From assembly GCF_019880635.1 (NCBI RefSeq), contig NZ_JAINVX010000001.1, forward strand, positions 1,086,501 through 1,150,500: a stretch of DNA of 64,000 nt. The letters are read 5' to 3'. Source of the stretch: Hanstruepera marina (GTDB lineage: Bacteria > Bacteroidota > Bacteroidia > Flavobacteriales > Flavobacteriaceae). Shown one piece after another: positions 54,170 through 63,459 of this stretch (position 1 is its first letter; the number at the start of each line of letters is the position of its first letter). The position numbers were made by a program, and so were the translations under genes. Below the pieces are notes generated by a model. The model did not search any database and was not told the DNA's origin. It saw nothing but the letters and a program-made list of their open reading frames with translations.

Positions 54170-57100
54170 TTATCGTTTTAATGTGAAATGACTTCTGTAA
54201 AGTCGACCATCTTGAAGTTGAACCGTAAACCAGTAATCCGATACAGGCATTTGTTGACCATTAAACGTACCATCCCAACCATCACCAAGAGGATTTAGCT
54301 GTTTAAGTAATTTACCATATCGATCAAAAATTAAAATTTTTGTATTCGGTTGGAATTGCTGTGAAACACCTCTAACTTGCCAGGTATCATTATCACCATC
54401 TCCGTTTGGTGTGAAAAATTTAGGAAAACCAATTACAGAAACAATATCATCTACAATACCACAATTGTTTTTCACATCGCGTACACTTACTGTATATAAA
54501 CCAGGGAATACATTTTCAAAATAATTTGACGATTGATATGTGGCATACAGATGTCCATCTTGATCGTACAAAGCGTATTCATATTCACCTTCACCAGAAA
54601 CTATAACTGTAATGGTATTATTATCTGTAGCGTCAACAACTTCAATAGATTCAAATGTTGCAATATTGGAAGGTTCAATAGTGATGGATCTCGATTTGGT
54701 ACAACCGTGAATGTTCATAGCTGTTACCGTGTAAACACCAACTGCATTAATATCAATTTCATACGTTGTTTGCCCAGAAGACCAAGTATAGGTGTAATTA
54801 TTAGGCGAATCACCTACAATACCAGCATCAATTGAAATTGTATCAGGAAACGTGTTTAAACAATATAATAGTGTTTCGTCATCTTCTAATTGCGGCAATG
54901 GATTTATTGTTAACACGACTTCACCAATACCAAAACAAGCATTGTTATTCTCAACTCGAGAATAAATAGTTTGGTTATAGGGGTTTGTGTTGGTGTAGGG
55001 CGATGCTAATTCGTTTTGTTCCAGTAAAGCATCATTATAAGTTTCGTAGTATGTTACGGGGAATGTTATACCATTATCAGCTTGAATAGCTGCGGTAAAC
55101 TGGTCTAAATCAAACGTATTTATACCATCTTCAGAATCTAGTTCATCACAGACTTCTGGAGCTTGATAATCGTTGATTTGCGTTGTGCTTACCTCCAAAC
55201 TTAATTCGGCAATACTGTGGCATAATGTGGTGTCATCTATTACACGTGCAAATACAATTTGTGGATTAGCCGTATTAAAATAGGCATTGGCATTTACTGG
55301 ACTATTACTAGATTGAGCATCAGGGAAGGACTCGTAAAATTCTATAAATACGCCTGTTGCGTTGCCTGTAAGCGCGTCAAATGCTTCATTTAAGTTAAAC
55401 ACAGTAAAGCCATCAACTGTACCATCTTCATCACATTGTATTAATGAGGCATCAAAAGATGGTGGAATAGGATTAATAATGGCATCAAATGAGGTGGTGT
55501 CAAAACATTCGTCGTTATCTACATTTTCTACACGTACAAAAATCTCTTCTTGAAAAGGTGTTTGATTATAATATATCGATGGTAAAGCATTATCGCCAGT
55601 ATCGGCATCACCTTGAGATGAATGATAACTAACATTATATTCTAATGGATTTTGACCATTTAAAATATCATCATCAAAATCCTGTAAGTTTATGTTTATC
55701 TGTCCATTGGTGTTATCGCCATCTGCATCGTCATCACATAGTTCAAAAGTCGATACAGGATTTGCCAAAGGTGTATTGAAAACTTCTATGTCAAAAGTTA
55801 TGGTATCATAACAGTCTTCATTTCCATCATTGTGAATTCTAGCATATACCGTAGCAGGATTGGTGGTATTGGTATAAAGACCCGTTATTTCGTTTTCGTT
55901 ATTATCAGCATCAATTTGCGATTCAAAATAATGTACGCTATAAATGGTAGGATCTTGAGTGTCTAAAATTCCTGTATCTTGCTGGGTTAAATCAAAATTC
56001 CAAGAGCCGTCGTTATCATCGTCACAGATATTAAAATTCCCTACAGGATTGGCCACTGGAATGTCAAAATATGTTACAATAGCTTCACCTTCTAAATACT
56101 CACAGTCTCCATTATTTAAGTCTATTGTTAGTTCGTAGGTTCCAGCTTGCGTAATATCTAAATCGAAATCGGTTTCTGGCAATACAGTTCCATCAAAAGT
56201 CCATTCATAGGTAGCACCCGGAATATCATCGGCTGTTAAGGTATAGGTATCTCCAGTACACAATGGTAAGAATGTGGTATCCTGGCCGTTACGAATAATA
56301 TCAATTTTTTCAGTAAAAAATGAAGCGATAAAAGGTGGTAAGCCTTGCATGGAGTTAGCGCTTAATGCTACTGAATTGTTATCATAATTACAGGCAGCTC
56401 CTAATGCATTTGGATTATTAATAGTACTTAAAAACGGAGACCCAATATCATAAGTTTGGGCCATGGACCTATAAATTCTACCATCTGGACCTAATTGTAA
56501 AGCACTTCTGTATGCATTTCTTTGGTCAACTATAAATGCTGAAGCACTTATATCAGCTGCAGCTAAATTGTATTGGACTAAAATAGAAAAATGAGTATTA
56601 GGATCATGATCTTGTCCGTTTGCAAAAAAATCATTTGAGGCCGTAACATAGAGTACTTGGCTATCAGGTGAAAATTCCGCGCCATAGGGTTCGTTATTGT
56701 TAGTAGTAGGTACGGTTAAACGTTGCCTATTACTGGCAAAACCGGTGGTAACATCAAAATCAAACAGATATAACCCATTATCGGTATTGGCACAGGCTAA
56801 TTTGGTGCCATCAGGTGATAGCTTAAGATAGCCACGCGCATCGGTAATACCAATTCTGTCAAAATTAGATTTTACTGCTGTGGTGTTTATACCCGCATCT
56901 GTAACTTCAAAAGCGTGAAAGGTATCTAATGTAGAAATGGATGTGCCATTAAAGTCTGATAAACCAATAACCCATATAGCACCCGTTTCACAGTCCTTTA
57001 AAACGGCAGCAATTTTTTCAGCAGATTGCGAGAGTAGATTTTGATTTTTTAAGGTTACTTCGCCACGCCCCATATCCCTAGACATATCAACAACAGAATA

Positions 57101-57475
57101 TTTCATTCCGGTTCCAGTTGAATTTGCACCTACCGTAAAAATGTAATAAATATCAGGGTTGTTAGGTCGCGGGACCACAATAGCCGATTGGGTACTAGAA
57201 TCGTCACCTAATAACCCCGAACCATTACGCATAACCGTATGCACATTGGTGTAAACAGTAGTGCCATTTGTGTAGAACAATAAATTACCATTGTTATCTG
57301 AAATAGACGAGCAACCTTCTCGGGTGTTTAGTTGGCCGTCACTTAAAGGAATAATATTGTTGTTATTATCGAATCTAATTCCAGCATTTTCACCAAAATA
57401 CCAGTTGGCTGCTTGACGCTGACTATAGGTGCTGACAAAGCACAGGAAAAGTATATAATAGAGTGTTTTTTTCAT
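54170..57475 (-). CDS. T9SS type B surface protein with propeller-like domain and four Cys modules
   Basis: 1,101 residues from ATG 57475 (MKKTLYYILFLCFVSTYSQ is the signal peptide; a TTG at 57487 is less likely). Residues of about 20-390 match the propeller-like half of the 795-residue protein (NWYFGENAGIRFDNNN, GNLLFYTNGTTVYTN, QSAIVVPRPNNPDIYYIF). An Ig-like segment, four Cys modules (about 483-870), another Ig-like segment and the sorting domain PKFFTPNGDGDNDTWQVRG follow. First gene of the coupled T9SS run; a promoter box and an inverted repeat lie directly upstream. Confidence 0.92.
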   Translation of the reverse strand: MKKTLYYILFLCFVSTYSQRQAANWYFGENAGIRFDNNNNIIPLSDGQLNTREGCSSISDNNGNLLFYTNGTTVYTNVHTVMRNGSGLLGDDSSTQSAIVVPRPNNPDIYYIFTVGANSTGTGMKYSVVDMSRDMGRGEVTLKNQNLLSQSAEKIAAVLKDCETGAIWVIGLSDFNGTSISTLDTFHAFEVTDAGINTTAVKSNFDRIGITDARGYLKLSPDGTKLACANTDNGLYLFDFDVTTGFASNRQRLTVPTTNNNEPYGAEFSPDSQVLYVTASNDFFANGQDHDPNTHFSILVQYNLAAADISASAFIVDQRNAYRSALQLGPDGRIYRSMAQTYDIGSPFLSTINNPNALGAACNYDNNSVALSANSMQGLPPFIASFFTEKIDIIRNGQDTTFLPLCTGDTYTLTADDIPGATYEWTFDGTVLPETDFDLDITQAGTYELTIDLNNGDCEYLEGEAIVTYFDIPVANPVGNFNICDDDNDGSWNFDLTQQDTGILDTQDPTIYSVHYFESQIDADNNENEITGLYTNTTNPATVYARIHNDGNEDCYDTITFDIEVFNTPLANPVSTFELCDDDADGDNTNGQININLQDFDDDILNGQNPLEYNVSYHSSQGDADTGDNALPSIYYNQTPFQEEIFVRVENVDNDECFDTTSFDAIINPIPPSFDASLIQCDEDGTVDGFTVFNLNEAFDALTGNATGVFIEFYESFPDAQSSNSPVNANAYFNTANPQIVFARVIDDTTLCHSIAELSLEVSTTQINDYQAPEVCDELDSEDGINTFDLDQFTAAIQADNGITFPVTYYETYNDALLEQNELASPYTNTNPYNQTIYSRVENNNACFGIGEVVLTINPLPQLEDDETLLYCLNTFPDTISIDAGIVGDSPNNYTYTWSSGQTTYEIDINAVGVYTVTAMNIHGCTKSRSITIEPSNIATFESIEVVDATDNNTITVIVSGEGEYEYALYDQDGHLYATYQSSNYFENVFPGLYTVSVRDVKNNCGIVDDIVSVIGFPKFFTPNGDGDNDTWQVRGVSQQFQPNTKILIFDRYGKLLKQLNPLGDGWDGTFNGQQMPVSDYWFTVQLQDGRLYRSHFTLKR

Positions 57476-57476
57476 T

Positions 57477-57498
57477 TTTGATAGCAATAACTATCAAA
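57477..57498. promoter_or_regulatory. Inverted repeat upstream of the T9SS run
   Basis: The arms TTTGATAG (57477-57484) and CTATCAAA (57491-57498) are perfect complements 6 bp apart. It spans the predicted transcription start and part of the -7 box, so a repressor could bind here. It stops just 2 bp before the start codon at 57475. Confidence 0.4.
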
Positions 57499-57502
57499 TA
57501 TA
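57495..57502 (-). promoter_or_regulatory. Promoter -7 box (TATATTTG) of the T9SS run
   Basis: On the minus strand it reads TATATTTG, 20 bp ahead of the ATG at 57475 and directly abutting the stop of the ABC permease gene. Confidence 0.55.
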
Positions 57503-58327
57503 TTACAAATCTCGCTTTTTTAATAATCTAAACGATAAAAAGATGAATAAAGCTGTCCAAGCCAATACGATAATAATCTCAGAAGCATGCACACCATAAT
57601 CATAAGCTAAATCGCCATTGTCTGGAAATTTTGTAATCATAATACGTTGAAAAGGCTGGTCTATAAGCTTGTACATAGATTTTAGTGGGAAAAAGTTTTG
57701 AATTTTTTCGGCTATTTCCATGTCGGCCTTCCAAGAAATTAATCCGAAAACTATCCACTCCACAATATAGAGTATAAACAAAAATCCTAAAGCAAATGCA
57801 GAACGTTTTAAAAGCATACCAAAAAACAAACACAAGCTAAAGAAGCCGACTAATTTTACAAAATAGGCTAACAAGAACTCGGTTTCCCTAAAAATGATAT
57901 TAACTTCAGTATAGCTAGAATAATACAATCCAATAAAGAACGAGGCTAAACTTATAAGTACAGTTGCCAATAGGGAGAAAAATATAATAGTATAAAATTT
58001 AGAAAGTATAAACTCCTTTTTGCTCAAGCCATCTATTAAGTTTTGCTTAATGGTTTTATTGCTATACTCATTGCCAATCATACTAACTACAACTATGGCA
58101 AAGAAGAATTTAAAATACGATGCAAAAAATGTAGTTATATGCCAAATTATTGGAAAATTGAAGATGCCCAATTCACCCAATTCCAAAGTAAAGAAACCAA
58201 AGAAATTAATTTTTATGGACGATAGAATTAAAACTGTAAATGGTAAAATAAACGAAATAAAGATTAGTACTTTACTCGTTCTGTTTAACAATAGTTTTTG
58301 TAATTCTAATTTAAGAAGTCGTAACAT
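57503..58327 (-). CDS. ABC transporter permease (ABC-2 type)
   Basis: 274 residues with six hydrophobic helices. EYSNKTIKQNLIDGLSKKEF is the cytoplasmic coupling segment typical of ABC-2/bacitracin-type permeases. It pairs with the ATPase gene 18 bp upstream. The substrate is unknown. Its stop lies 1 base from the promoter of the T9SS run, so it may be unrelated to it. Confidence 0.88.
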   Translation of the reverse strand: MLRLLKLELQKLLLNRTSKVLIFISFILPFTVLILSSIKINFFGFFTLELGELGIFNFPIIWHITTFFASYFKFFFAIVVVSMIGNEYSNKTIKQNLIDGLSKKEFILSKFYTIIFFSLLATVLISLASFFIGLYYSSYTEVNIIFRETEFLLAYFVKLVGFFSLCLFFGMLLKRSAFALGFLFILYIVEWIVFGLISWKADMEIAEKIQNFFPLKSMYKLIDQPFQRIMITKFPDNGDLAYDYGVHASEIIIVLAWTALFIFLSFRLLKKRDL

Positions 58328-58345
58328 GCGATTGGTTTTGATTGA

Positions 58346-59242
58346 TTAGTTGTTGTCTGTAAGTTGTAAAAATTGTTCTTCTAAACTTTCTTTACGTTTT
58401 ACCAAATGGGTTAGTGTAATGCCGTTTTCAAACATGAGTTGATTAACTGACTTAGCATCCATGGGTTCATCTAAAAATGCTGTAATTAAACCGTCTTCAA
58501 CTTTAATTTTACCAAACATTTTTTTGGCTTCTAAAAACTGAACTAATTTATCTGTATCATCCGCCTTGAGCTCTAGGTAGCCATGGCTGGATATCATTTC
58601 GTCAACTCGACCAGAGTATAGTTTTTCTCCCTTTCGCAGGACAACAACATGCGAGCATACTTTTTCAACTTCATCCAATAAATGCGAGGCCAATAAAATA
58701 GTTGTGCCATTACTTGCAATTTCTTTGATGAGCGAACGAATTTGATGGATTCCTTGAGGGTCTAAACCATTGGTAGGCTCATCAAGAATTAAAATTTCAG
58801 GATCGTTAAGCAATGCCGAAGCAATGGCCAAACGTTGTTTCATACCTAAAGAATAGGTTTGAAATTTACTATCCTTTCTATCTAAAAGCCCAACAACTTC
58901 AAGTTTTTCGTCAATCTTGGAATAATCAACACCTTTAATTCTACAAACCAGTTTAAGATTTTGGTAAGCACTCATGTATGGATAAAAATTAGGCCGCTCA
59001 ATAATGGCGCCTACTTTTTTTAAGGCGTCATGTGTTGTTGTGTTGCCATCGAACCAATGAAAATCTCCAGCGGTTTTATTTACAACATTTAAAACAACAC
59101 CTAATGTTGTAGATTTACCACTACCGTTTGGACCGAGAATACCATAAACATTGCCTTTGTTTATAGTAAAACTCAAGTCTTTTACAGCTGTTAGGTAACC
59201 AAATTTTTTAGTAAGATTATTAATGGTTAGGATTGTATCCAA
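58346..59242 (-). CDS. ABC transporter ATP-binding protein (bacitracin/lantibiotic export type)
   Basis: 298 residues. Walker A GPNGSGKSTT, signature YSLGMKQRLAIA, Walker B ILILDEPTNGLDP and switch SHLLDEVEKVC are complete. The N-terminal LTKKFGYLTAVKDLSFTI is typical of the BcrA group. It energises the permease gene just downstream. A short inverted repeat (59259-59277) lies 17 bp upstream. Confidence 0.92.
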   Translation of the reverse strand: MDTILTINNLTKKFGYLTAVKDLSFTINKGNVYGILGPNGSGKSTTLGVVLNVVNKTAGDFHWFDGNTTTHDALKKVGAIIERPNFYPYMSAYQNLKLVCRIKGVDYSKIDEKLEVVGLLDRKDSKFQTYSLGMKQRLAIASALLNDPEILILDEPTNGLDPQGIHQIRSLIKEIASNGTTILLASHLLDEVEKVCSHVVVLRKGEKLYSGRVDEMISSHGYLELKADDTDKLVQFLEAKKMFGKIKVEDGLITAFLDEPMDAKSVNQLMFENGITLTHLVKRKESLEEQFLQLTDNN

Positions 59243-59258
59243 GATATTTTATTTTTAA

Positions 59259-59277
59259 TGTGAAAATCAATTTCACA
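59259..59277. promoter_or_regulatory. Inverted repeat upstream of the ABC operon
   Basis: The arms TGTGAAA (59259-59265) and TTTCACA (59271-59277) pair perfectly with a 5-bp spacer, a form common for dimeric regulators. The spacing between TGTGA and TCACA is 9 bp, so it does not fit the CRP site (6 bp). Confidence 0.4.
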
Positions 59278-59330
59278 AAGGTTGGTAATGTAAATATGAC
59301 GACTGATTCAATTTTTTGTTACATAAAAAT

Positions 59331-59362
59331 AAAAAAGCATTCTCTAAACAGAATGCTTTTTT
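59331..59362 (-). terminator. Terminator after the pRiA4b-ORF3-like gene
   Basis: Two 13-nt arms, A6GCATTCT and AGAATGCT6, pair perfectly around a 6-nt loop. Confidence 0.9.
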
Positions 59363-59377
59363 AACTTTTATTAGGAA

Positions 59378-59893
59378 TTAATTCCAGTTTTCATCAAAAT
59401 CGAGATTATCGTAATCTTCAATGTCTAAATCGTCTTCGTAATCGTTAAAGTCATCTAGATTTTCAGCTTCAAAAGATTTTTCAGGGGCTTCATCTGGAAC
59501 TTGCCCATGAACAAACATAAGGTTAGGGTAATCTGTTCCTTCTGCCTCTTCAACTATTTCAGCCAGTTCAACATAAAAGGTCCACATGCTTAAAAAATCG
59601 TAGACATATATCAGTTTGGTTTGGTCTTCATGGACTAAATCTTTTAGGGTAGTGTTTCCCATGAGTTTAGTTTTGTTAATACCATCACTCATATCGAAAA
59701 GTGAAATTTCTTCACCTTGATTCCATTCATCGTCACTTATATAAAAGCTAGCCATTTCAGAGCCGTCAAAACCAAAGGATTGTGTTATGGTATTGTGTAA
59801 GTCTTCAAATGAATCTGATTCACGAATTTCTATATCGCGAAAAATATCATCTTCACTATCATTATCCAATACAATTCTAAATCTGTAAATCAT
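59378..59893 (-). CDS. pRiA4b ORF-3-like protein (IS1096 passenger TnpR-type domain)
   Basis: 171 residues. IYRFRIVLDNDSEDDIFRDI followed by SFEDLHNTITQSFGFDGSEM and DEWNQGEEISLFD match the pRiA4b ORF-3-like fold, with YVYDFLSMWTFYVELAEI later on. The C-terminal 35 residues are acidic. Despite the family name there is no transposase or inverted repeat here, so it is a chromosomal gene of unknown function. It has its own promoter (59911-59918) and terminator. Confidence 0.85.
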   Translation of the reverse strand: MIYRFRIVLDNDSEDDIFRDIEIRESDSFEDLHNTITQSFGFDGSEMASFYISDDEWNQGEEISLFDMSDGINKTKLMGNTTLKDLVHEDQTKLIYVYDFLSMWTFYVELAEIVEEAEGTDYPNLMFVHGQVPDEAPEKSFEAENLDDFNDYEDDLDIEDYDNLDFDENWN

Positions 59894-59910
59894 GGTGTTA
59901 TTTTATTTTG

Positions 59911-59918
59911 CAAATGTA
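59911..59918 (-). promoter_or_regulatory. Promoter -7 box (TACATTTG)
   Basis: On the minus strand it reads TACATTTG, 17 bp ahead of the ATG at 59893. Confidence 0.6.
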
Positions 59919-59930
59919 CTTTATTTTAGG

Positions 59931-60947
59931 TTATTTGCTGTAACGATGCAAGGTAAATGTCATAGCGCTCAATAAGAAAAATGCACCTATTTGATGTGTT
60001 ACCCCAAGCCAAACAGGAACGCCGTACATTATGGTTAGTACACCCAATAAAAATTGTACACCCACCAAAAGGAGCAATGCATTTAACCCCTTAAGTTGCA
60101 TCTTGTCTGGTGTCATCATTTTTCCTTTGTACCATATTAGTAAAATAAAAATTACTACTACGTATGCTAATGTTCTGTGTATAAATTGTACGCCACTTTT
60201 ACCTTCAAAAAAATTTTTTATAACAGGCACTTGTTCGGTATATACGGTTTCGTGGATCAATTTTCCTTCACTCATAAATGGCCAATGATTATGAATGAAT
60301 CCGGCATCTAATCCTGCTACAAATGCACCATATATAATTTGGATTAGGAGTACAGCCAATCCTAACCGTATTAAGTTTCTGAATTTTACTTGAATGGTTT
60401 TTTTAATGGGAAACATTAAATCCAAAGCGACCCAAAATGTGTAAGCAAACGTTATAAAAGCCGTGGTTAAATGTGCCGCTAGTCTGTAATGACTGACGTC
60501 TGGATTGTCTACCAATCCGCTTTTCACCATGTACCAACCTAAAAAACCTTGAAAACCTCCCATTATTAGTAGTACAATAGATTTTTGTATTGTAGGTTTG
60601 GTAAGCTGTTTGGTGATTAAAAAATATAGGAAAGGAAGGAAAAATACTAACCCAATAAAACGACCAATAACACGATGTAACCACTCCCAGAAATAAATAT
60701 CTTTAAAGTCCTGCAAAGTAAAGTGGTTGTTAAGCTTTTGGTATTCTGGATATTGTTTGTACAAATCGAAAGCCTCCTGCCATTCTACTTCATTCATTGG
60801 TGGAATGGTACCAGAAATTAACTTGTAATTGGAAATAGATAATCCTGAATGTGTAAGCCTTGTAATACCGCCTACAACCACCATGATAAAAATTAAAATA
60901 CATCCGGTTAATAACCAGTAAATAACCTTTTTGTTATCCTTTTTCAT
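59931..60947 (-). CDS. ctaA: Haem A synthase (COX15/CtaA)
   Basis: 338 residues with eight hydrophobic helices in two related halves. The His residues for haem binding are in LHRVIGR, SHYRLAAHL, IHRTLAY and THQIGAFF, and the start VGGITRLTHSGLSISNYKLI is typical of the type found in Bacteroidota and alphaproteobacteria. It oxidises haem O to haem A for cytochrome c oxidase in the inner membrane. It follows the GNAT gene by 10 bp. Confidence 0.94.
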   Translation of the reverse strand: MKKDNKKVIYWLLTGCILIFIMVVVGGITRLTHSGLSISNYKLISGTIPPMNEVEWQEAFDLYKQYPEYQKLNNHFTLQDFKDIYFWEWLHRVIGRFIGLVFFLPFLYFLITKQLTKPTIQKSIVLLIMGGFQGFLGWYMVKSGLVDNPDVSHYRLAAHLTTAFITFAYTFWVALDLMFPIKKTIQVKFRNLIRLGLAVLLIQIIYGAFVAGLDAGFIHNHWPFMSEGKLIHETVYTEQVPVIKNFFEGKSGVQFIHRTLAYVVVIFILLIWYKGKMMTPDKMQLKGLNALLLLVGVQFLLGVLTIMYGVPVWLGVTHQIGAFFLLSAMTFTLHRYSK

Positions 60948-60957
60948 TTTTTATTAA

Positions 60958-61407
60958 TTAGAATATTTTTTTAAAGCATAGACTGTTTTCCATGTTTCTA
61001 TATTGTCCATAGTTTGGAATATCCAAATAGCTATTCTTGTGATAAAAGTTAACAGCCTCAATTTGACGCTTCCCTGTTTCTAGTATTGCAGATTGAAACC
61101 CTAGTTCTTTTGCCCAAGTTTCTAGTTCGCTAAGAATTTTTCCAGCAATTCCGGATTGCCTCATGTCCGGTTTTGTAAACATGCGTTTTACTTCAACACT
61201 ATATTTGTCAAATTTCTTAAATGCACCACAGCCAACAGGAACTCTATTATTGTAGGCTACAATGGTGTGTTTTAAAACATCTATTTTGTTAAACTGATTG
61301 TAAAAATAATGCTCATCGCCATCAGTAACTTTTAAATAGGAATCCAAAGCTTTAACTAGTTCTATAAAGTCTGTGTTTTCGGAATTTGTTCTAACAAGCT
61401 TTATCAT
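60958..61407 (-). CDS. GNAT family N-acetyltransferase
   Basis: 149 residues. The acetyl-CoA-binding motif is RMFTKPDMRQSGIAGKIL (about residues 74-91), followed by ELGFQSAILETGKRQIEA. The fold is clear; the acceptor is unknown. Its start abuts the cca stop with no gap, so it is expressed with cca and probably with ctaA. Confidence 0.88.
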   Translation of the reverse strand: MIKLVRTNSENTDFIELVKALDSYLKVTDGDEHYFYNQFNKIDVLKHTIVAYNNRVPVGCGAFKKFDKYSVEVKRMFTKPDMRQSGIAGKILSELETWAKELGFQSAILETGKRQIEAVNFYHKNSYLDIPNYGQYRNMENSLCFKKIF

Positions 61408-62826
61408 TTAACGAGCTGTTTTTAAACCTAATCGTTCACCTTCTTTAAGCATGAGTTGGTACGCAGCATCATAATCGTTTGGTATATCGCCTTCTAATAT
61501 AGCCTCTTTTATGCTGTCTTTTATTATACCAATTTCTCGAGATGGTTTTAAGTTGAAGGCTTTCATAATTTCCTCACCACTAATTGGAGGTTGGAAATTT
61601 CTGATATGATCACGTTCTTCAACCTCAACAATTTTTTCTCTTACAATTTTAAAATTGTTGTGGTATTTTTTAAACTTTTTAGGATTTTTTGTAGTTATGT
61701 CGGCTTCACATAATGTCATGAGATCGTCAACATATTCACCAGCATCAAAAATTAAACGTCTCACCGCAGAATCGGTTACAATATCATTGGCCAACACAAT
61801 TGGTCTCGAACTCATAAATACCATTTTCTGAACAAATTTCATTTTATCATTCAATGGCATTTTTAATCTTTTGAACAAACGATAAACCATTTTTGAGCCT
61901 TCAAATTCATGAGCATGAAATGTCCAACCTACTTTTTTATCAAAACGCTTTGTAGGTGCCTTGCCAATATCATGAAGTAAGGCAGCCCAGCGTAACCATA
62001 GGTTATCTGTATTTTGCGAAATATTATCAACCACTTCAAGCGTGTGGTAGAAATTATCTTTATGACGCTGACCTTCAATTTCATCAATGCCTTTTAGGGC
62101 GGTTAATTCTGGAAGTATATATTTTAATAAACCTGTTTTTTCCAATAATAAAAAACCTATTGAAGGTTTATTGGATTCCAAAATCTTATTCAGTTCTACA
62201 ACAATACGCTCTTTGGTAATAATTTTAATACGTTCGTTATTTCGGGTAATGGCGTGTAACGATTCGTCTTCAATTTTAAATCGTAATTGTGTAGCGAATC
62301 TTATGGCACGCATCATACGCAATGGGTCGTCGCTATAAGTAATATCAGGGTTTAGTGGTGTGCGAATAATATTATCTTCTAAATCCTGAATACCGTTAAA
62401 GGGGTCTAGTAAATCTCCATAGTTAGAAGTGTTTAAACTCAAGGCTAAAGCATTGATGGTGAAATCTCTTCGGTTTTGGTCATCTTCTAGTGTGCCATTT
62501 TCTACAATAGGGTTGCGGCTATTTTCATTGTAGGATTCTTTACGGGCTCCTACAAATTCTATTTCAATATCATCAGTACGCAACATAGCTGTACCATAGG
62601 TTTTGAAAACCTGAACTTTAGGTTTGTTGGGTAACTTTTCGGCAACCTTCTTGGCCAATTGTATACCACTACCAACGGCAACAATATCGATATCTTTATG
62701 CGAGCCTCTATCAAGAATAAAATCTCTTACAAATCCTCCAATAACATAGGCGTCAACCTGTAATTCTTGAGCAGATTTAGAAATTATATCAAATACTGAA
62801 TGTTGTAAGGCGTTTTTGTAGTTCAT
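61408..62826 (-). CDS. cca: CCA-adding/tRNA nucleotidyltransferase family protein with HD domain
   Basis: 472 residues. The polymerase head has [20 protein letters not shown] (Gly-Gly and Asp-x-Asp motifs) and [11 protein letters not shown]; the neck region [14 protein letters not shown] follows, and an HD phosphohydrolase domain ([13 protein letters not shown]) stands at about residues 275-380. It adds or repairs the CCA end of tRNA in the cytoplasm; the HD domain may act as a 2',3'-cyclic phosphatase as in E. coli. First gene of the cca-GNAT-ctaA group. Confidence 0.93.
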   Translation of the reverse strand: MNYKNALQHSVFDIISKSAQELQVDAYVIGGFVRDFILDRGSHKDIDIVAVGSGIQLAKKVAEKLPNKPKVQVFKTYGTAMLRTDDIEIEFVGARKESYNENSRNPIVENGTLEDDQNRRDFTINALALSLNTSNYGDLLDPFNGIQDLEDNIIRTPLNPDITYSDDPLRMMRAIRFATQLRFKIEDESLHAITRNNERIKIITKERIVVELNKILESNKPSIGFLLLEKTGLLKYILPELTALKGIDEIEGQRHKDNFYHTLEVVDNISQNTDNLWLRWAALLHDIGKAPTKRFDKKVGWTFHAHEFEGSKMVYRLFKRLKMPLNDKMKFVQKMVFMSSRPIVLANDIVTDSAVRRLIFDAGEYVDDLMTLCEADITTKNPKKFKKYHNNFKIVREKIVEVEERDHIRNFQPPISGEEIMKAFNLKPSREIGIIKDSIKEAILEGDIPNDYDAAYQLMLKEGERLGLKTAR

Positions 62827-62880
62827 AAGTGTTAATTACAATCTTCAAATTTCTTTATAAATAGGTTTGAAATATGAGAT

Positions 62881-63441
62881 TTACTCACGAATAACAGTTA
62901 TACTACCATCATGCTCAACTTTTAGTATGGATGATGGTTTGGCTTCTGTTTTTTCGTCTGGCAAATTTACAACATAGTCAACACCTTTTAAAATGTCAGG
63001 ATGTATTTCTTTAAACGATTTTGGGGTTGGTTTGCCACTAATATTTGCCGAGGTTGAAACAATGGGTTTGTTAAATGTTTGTAATAGCTTATTACAGAAT
63101 TCATGATTTACTACGCGAATAGCCAAAGTATTATCTGGTGCTATCAAGTTTTGGGCAATTCCAACGGGATTATTATATATAATTGATGTGGGTTTGGTGG
63201 TGTTTTTTAAAATTTCAATAACCCTATCAGGAATATGTTTAACATAAGATTTTAGCATGTTTAAATCCTTGACCAAACAAATTAAGGCTTTGCTTTCTTC
63301 TCGTTTCTTTAAGGCATAAATTTTTGAAACAGCTTTTGGGTTGGTGGCATCACAGCCAATTCCCCAAACGGTGTCTGTAGGGTAGAGTATAAGTCCAGAA
63401 TGGACAAGCGTATCATTCGCTTTTTTTAATTCGGAATCCAT
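62881..63441 (-). CDS. L-threonylcarbamoyladenylate synthase (TsaC/Sua5/YciO family)
   Basis: 186 residues, the short TsaC-like form. YPTDTVWGIGCDATNPKAVS near the start and STSANISGKPTPKS later are family signatures. It makes threonylcarbamoyl-AMP for tRNA t6A synthesis; the YciO subfamily cannot be excluded. It follows the partial methyltransferase by 18 bp. Confidence 0.92.
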   Translation of the reverse strand: MDSELKKANDTLVHSGLILYPTDTVWGIGCDATNPKAVSKIYALKKREESKALICLVKDLNMLKSYVKHIPDRVIEILKNTTKPTSIIYNNPVGIAQNLIAPDNTLAIRVVNHEFCNKLLQTFNKPIVSTSANISGKPTPKSFKEIHPDILKGVDYVVNLPDEKTEAKPSSILKVEHDGSITVIRE

Positions 63442-63459
63442 GATCTAAACAAAAAATCA

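Noticed and set aside
58346-59242. GldA, the ABC ATPase of gliding
   Set aside because: The protein fits the bacitracin-export type ATPases more closely, and no GldF/GldG genes accompany it; proximity to the T9SS genes alone is not enough.
59259-59277. CRP-type site (TGTGA...TCACA)
   Set aside because: The spacing between half-sites is 9 bp and not 6 bp, and a CRP homologue was not found in the window.
59378-59893. IS1096 passenger TnpR-type name suggesting a mobile element
   Set aside because: Only the domain is present; there are no inverted repeats, transposase or target duplications, and the gene has its own promoter and terminator.
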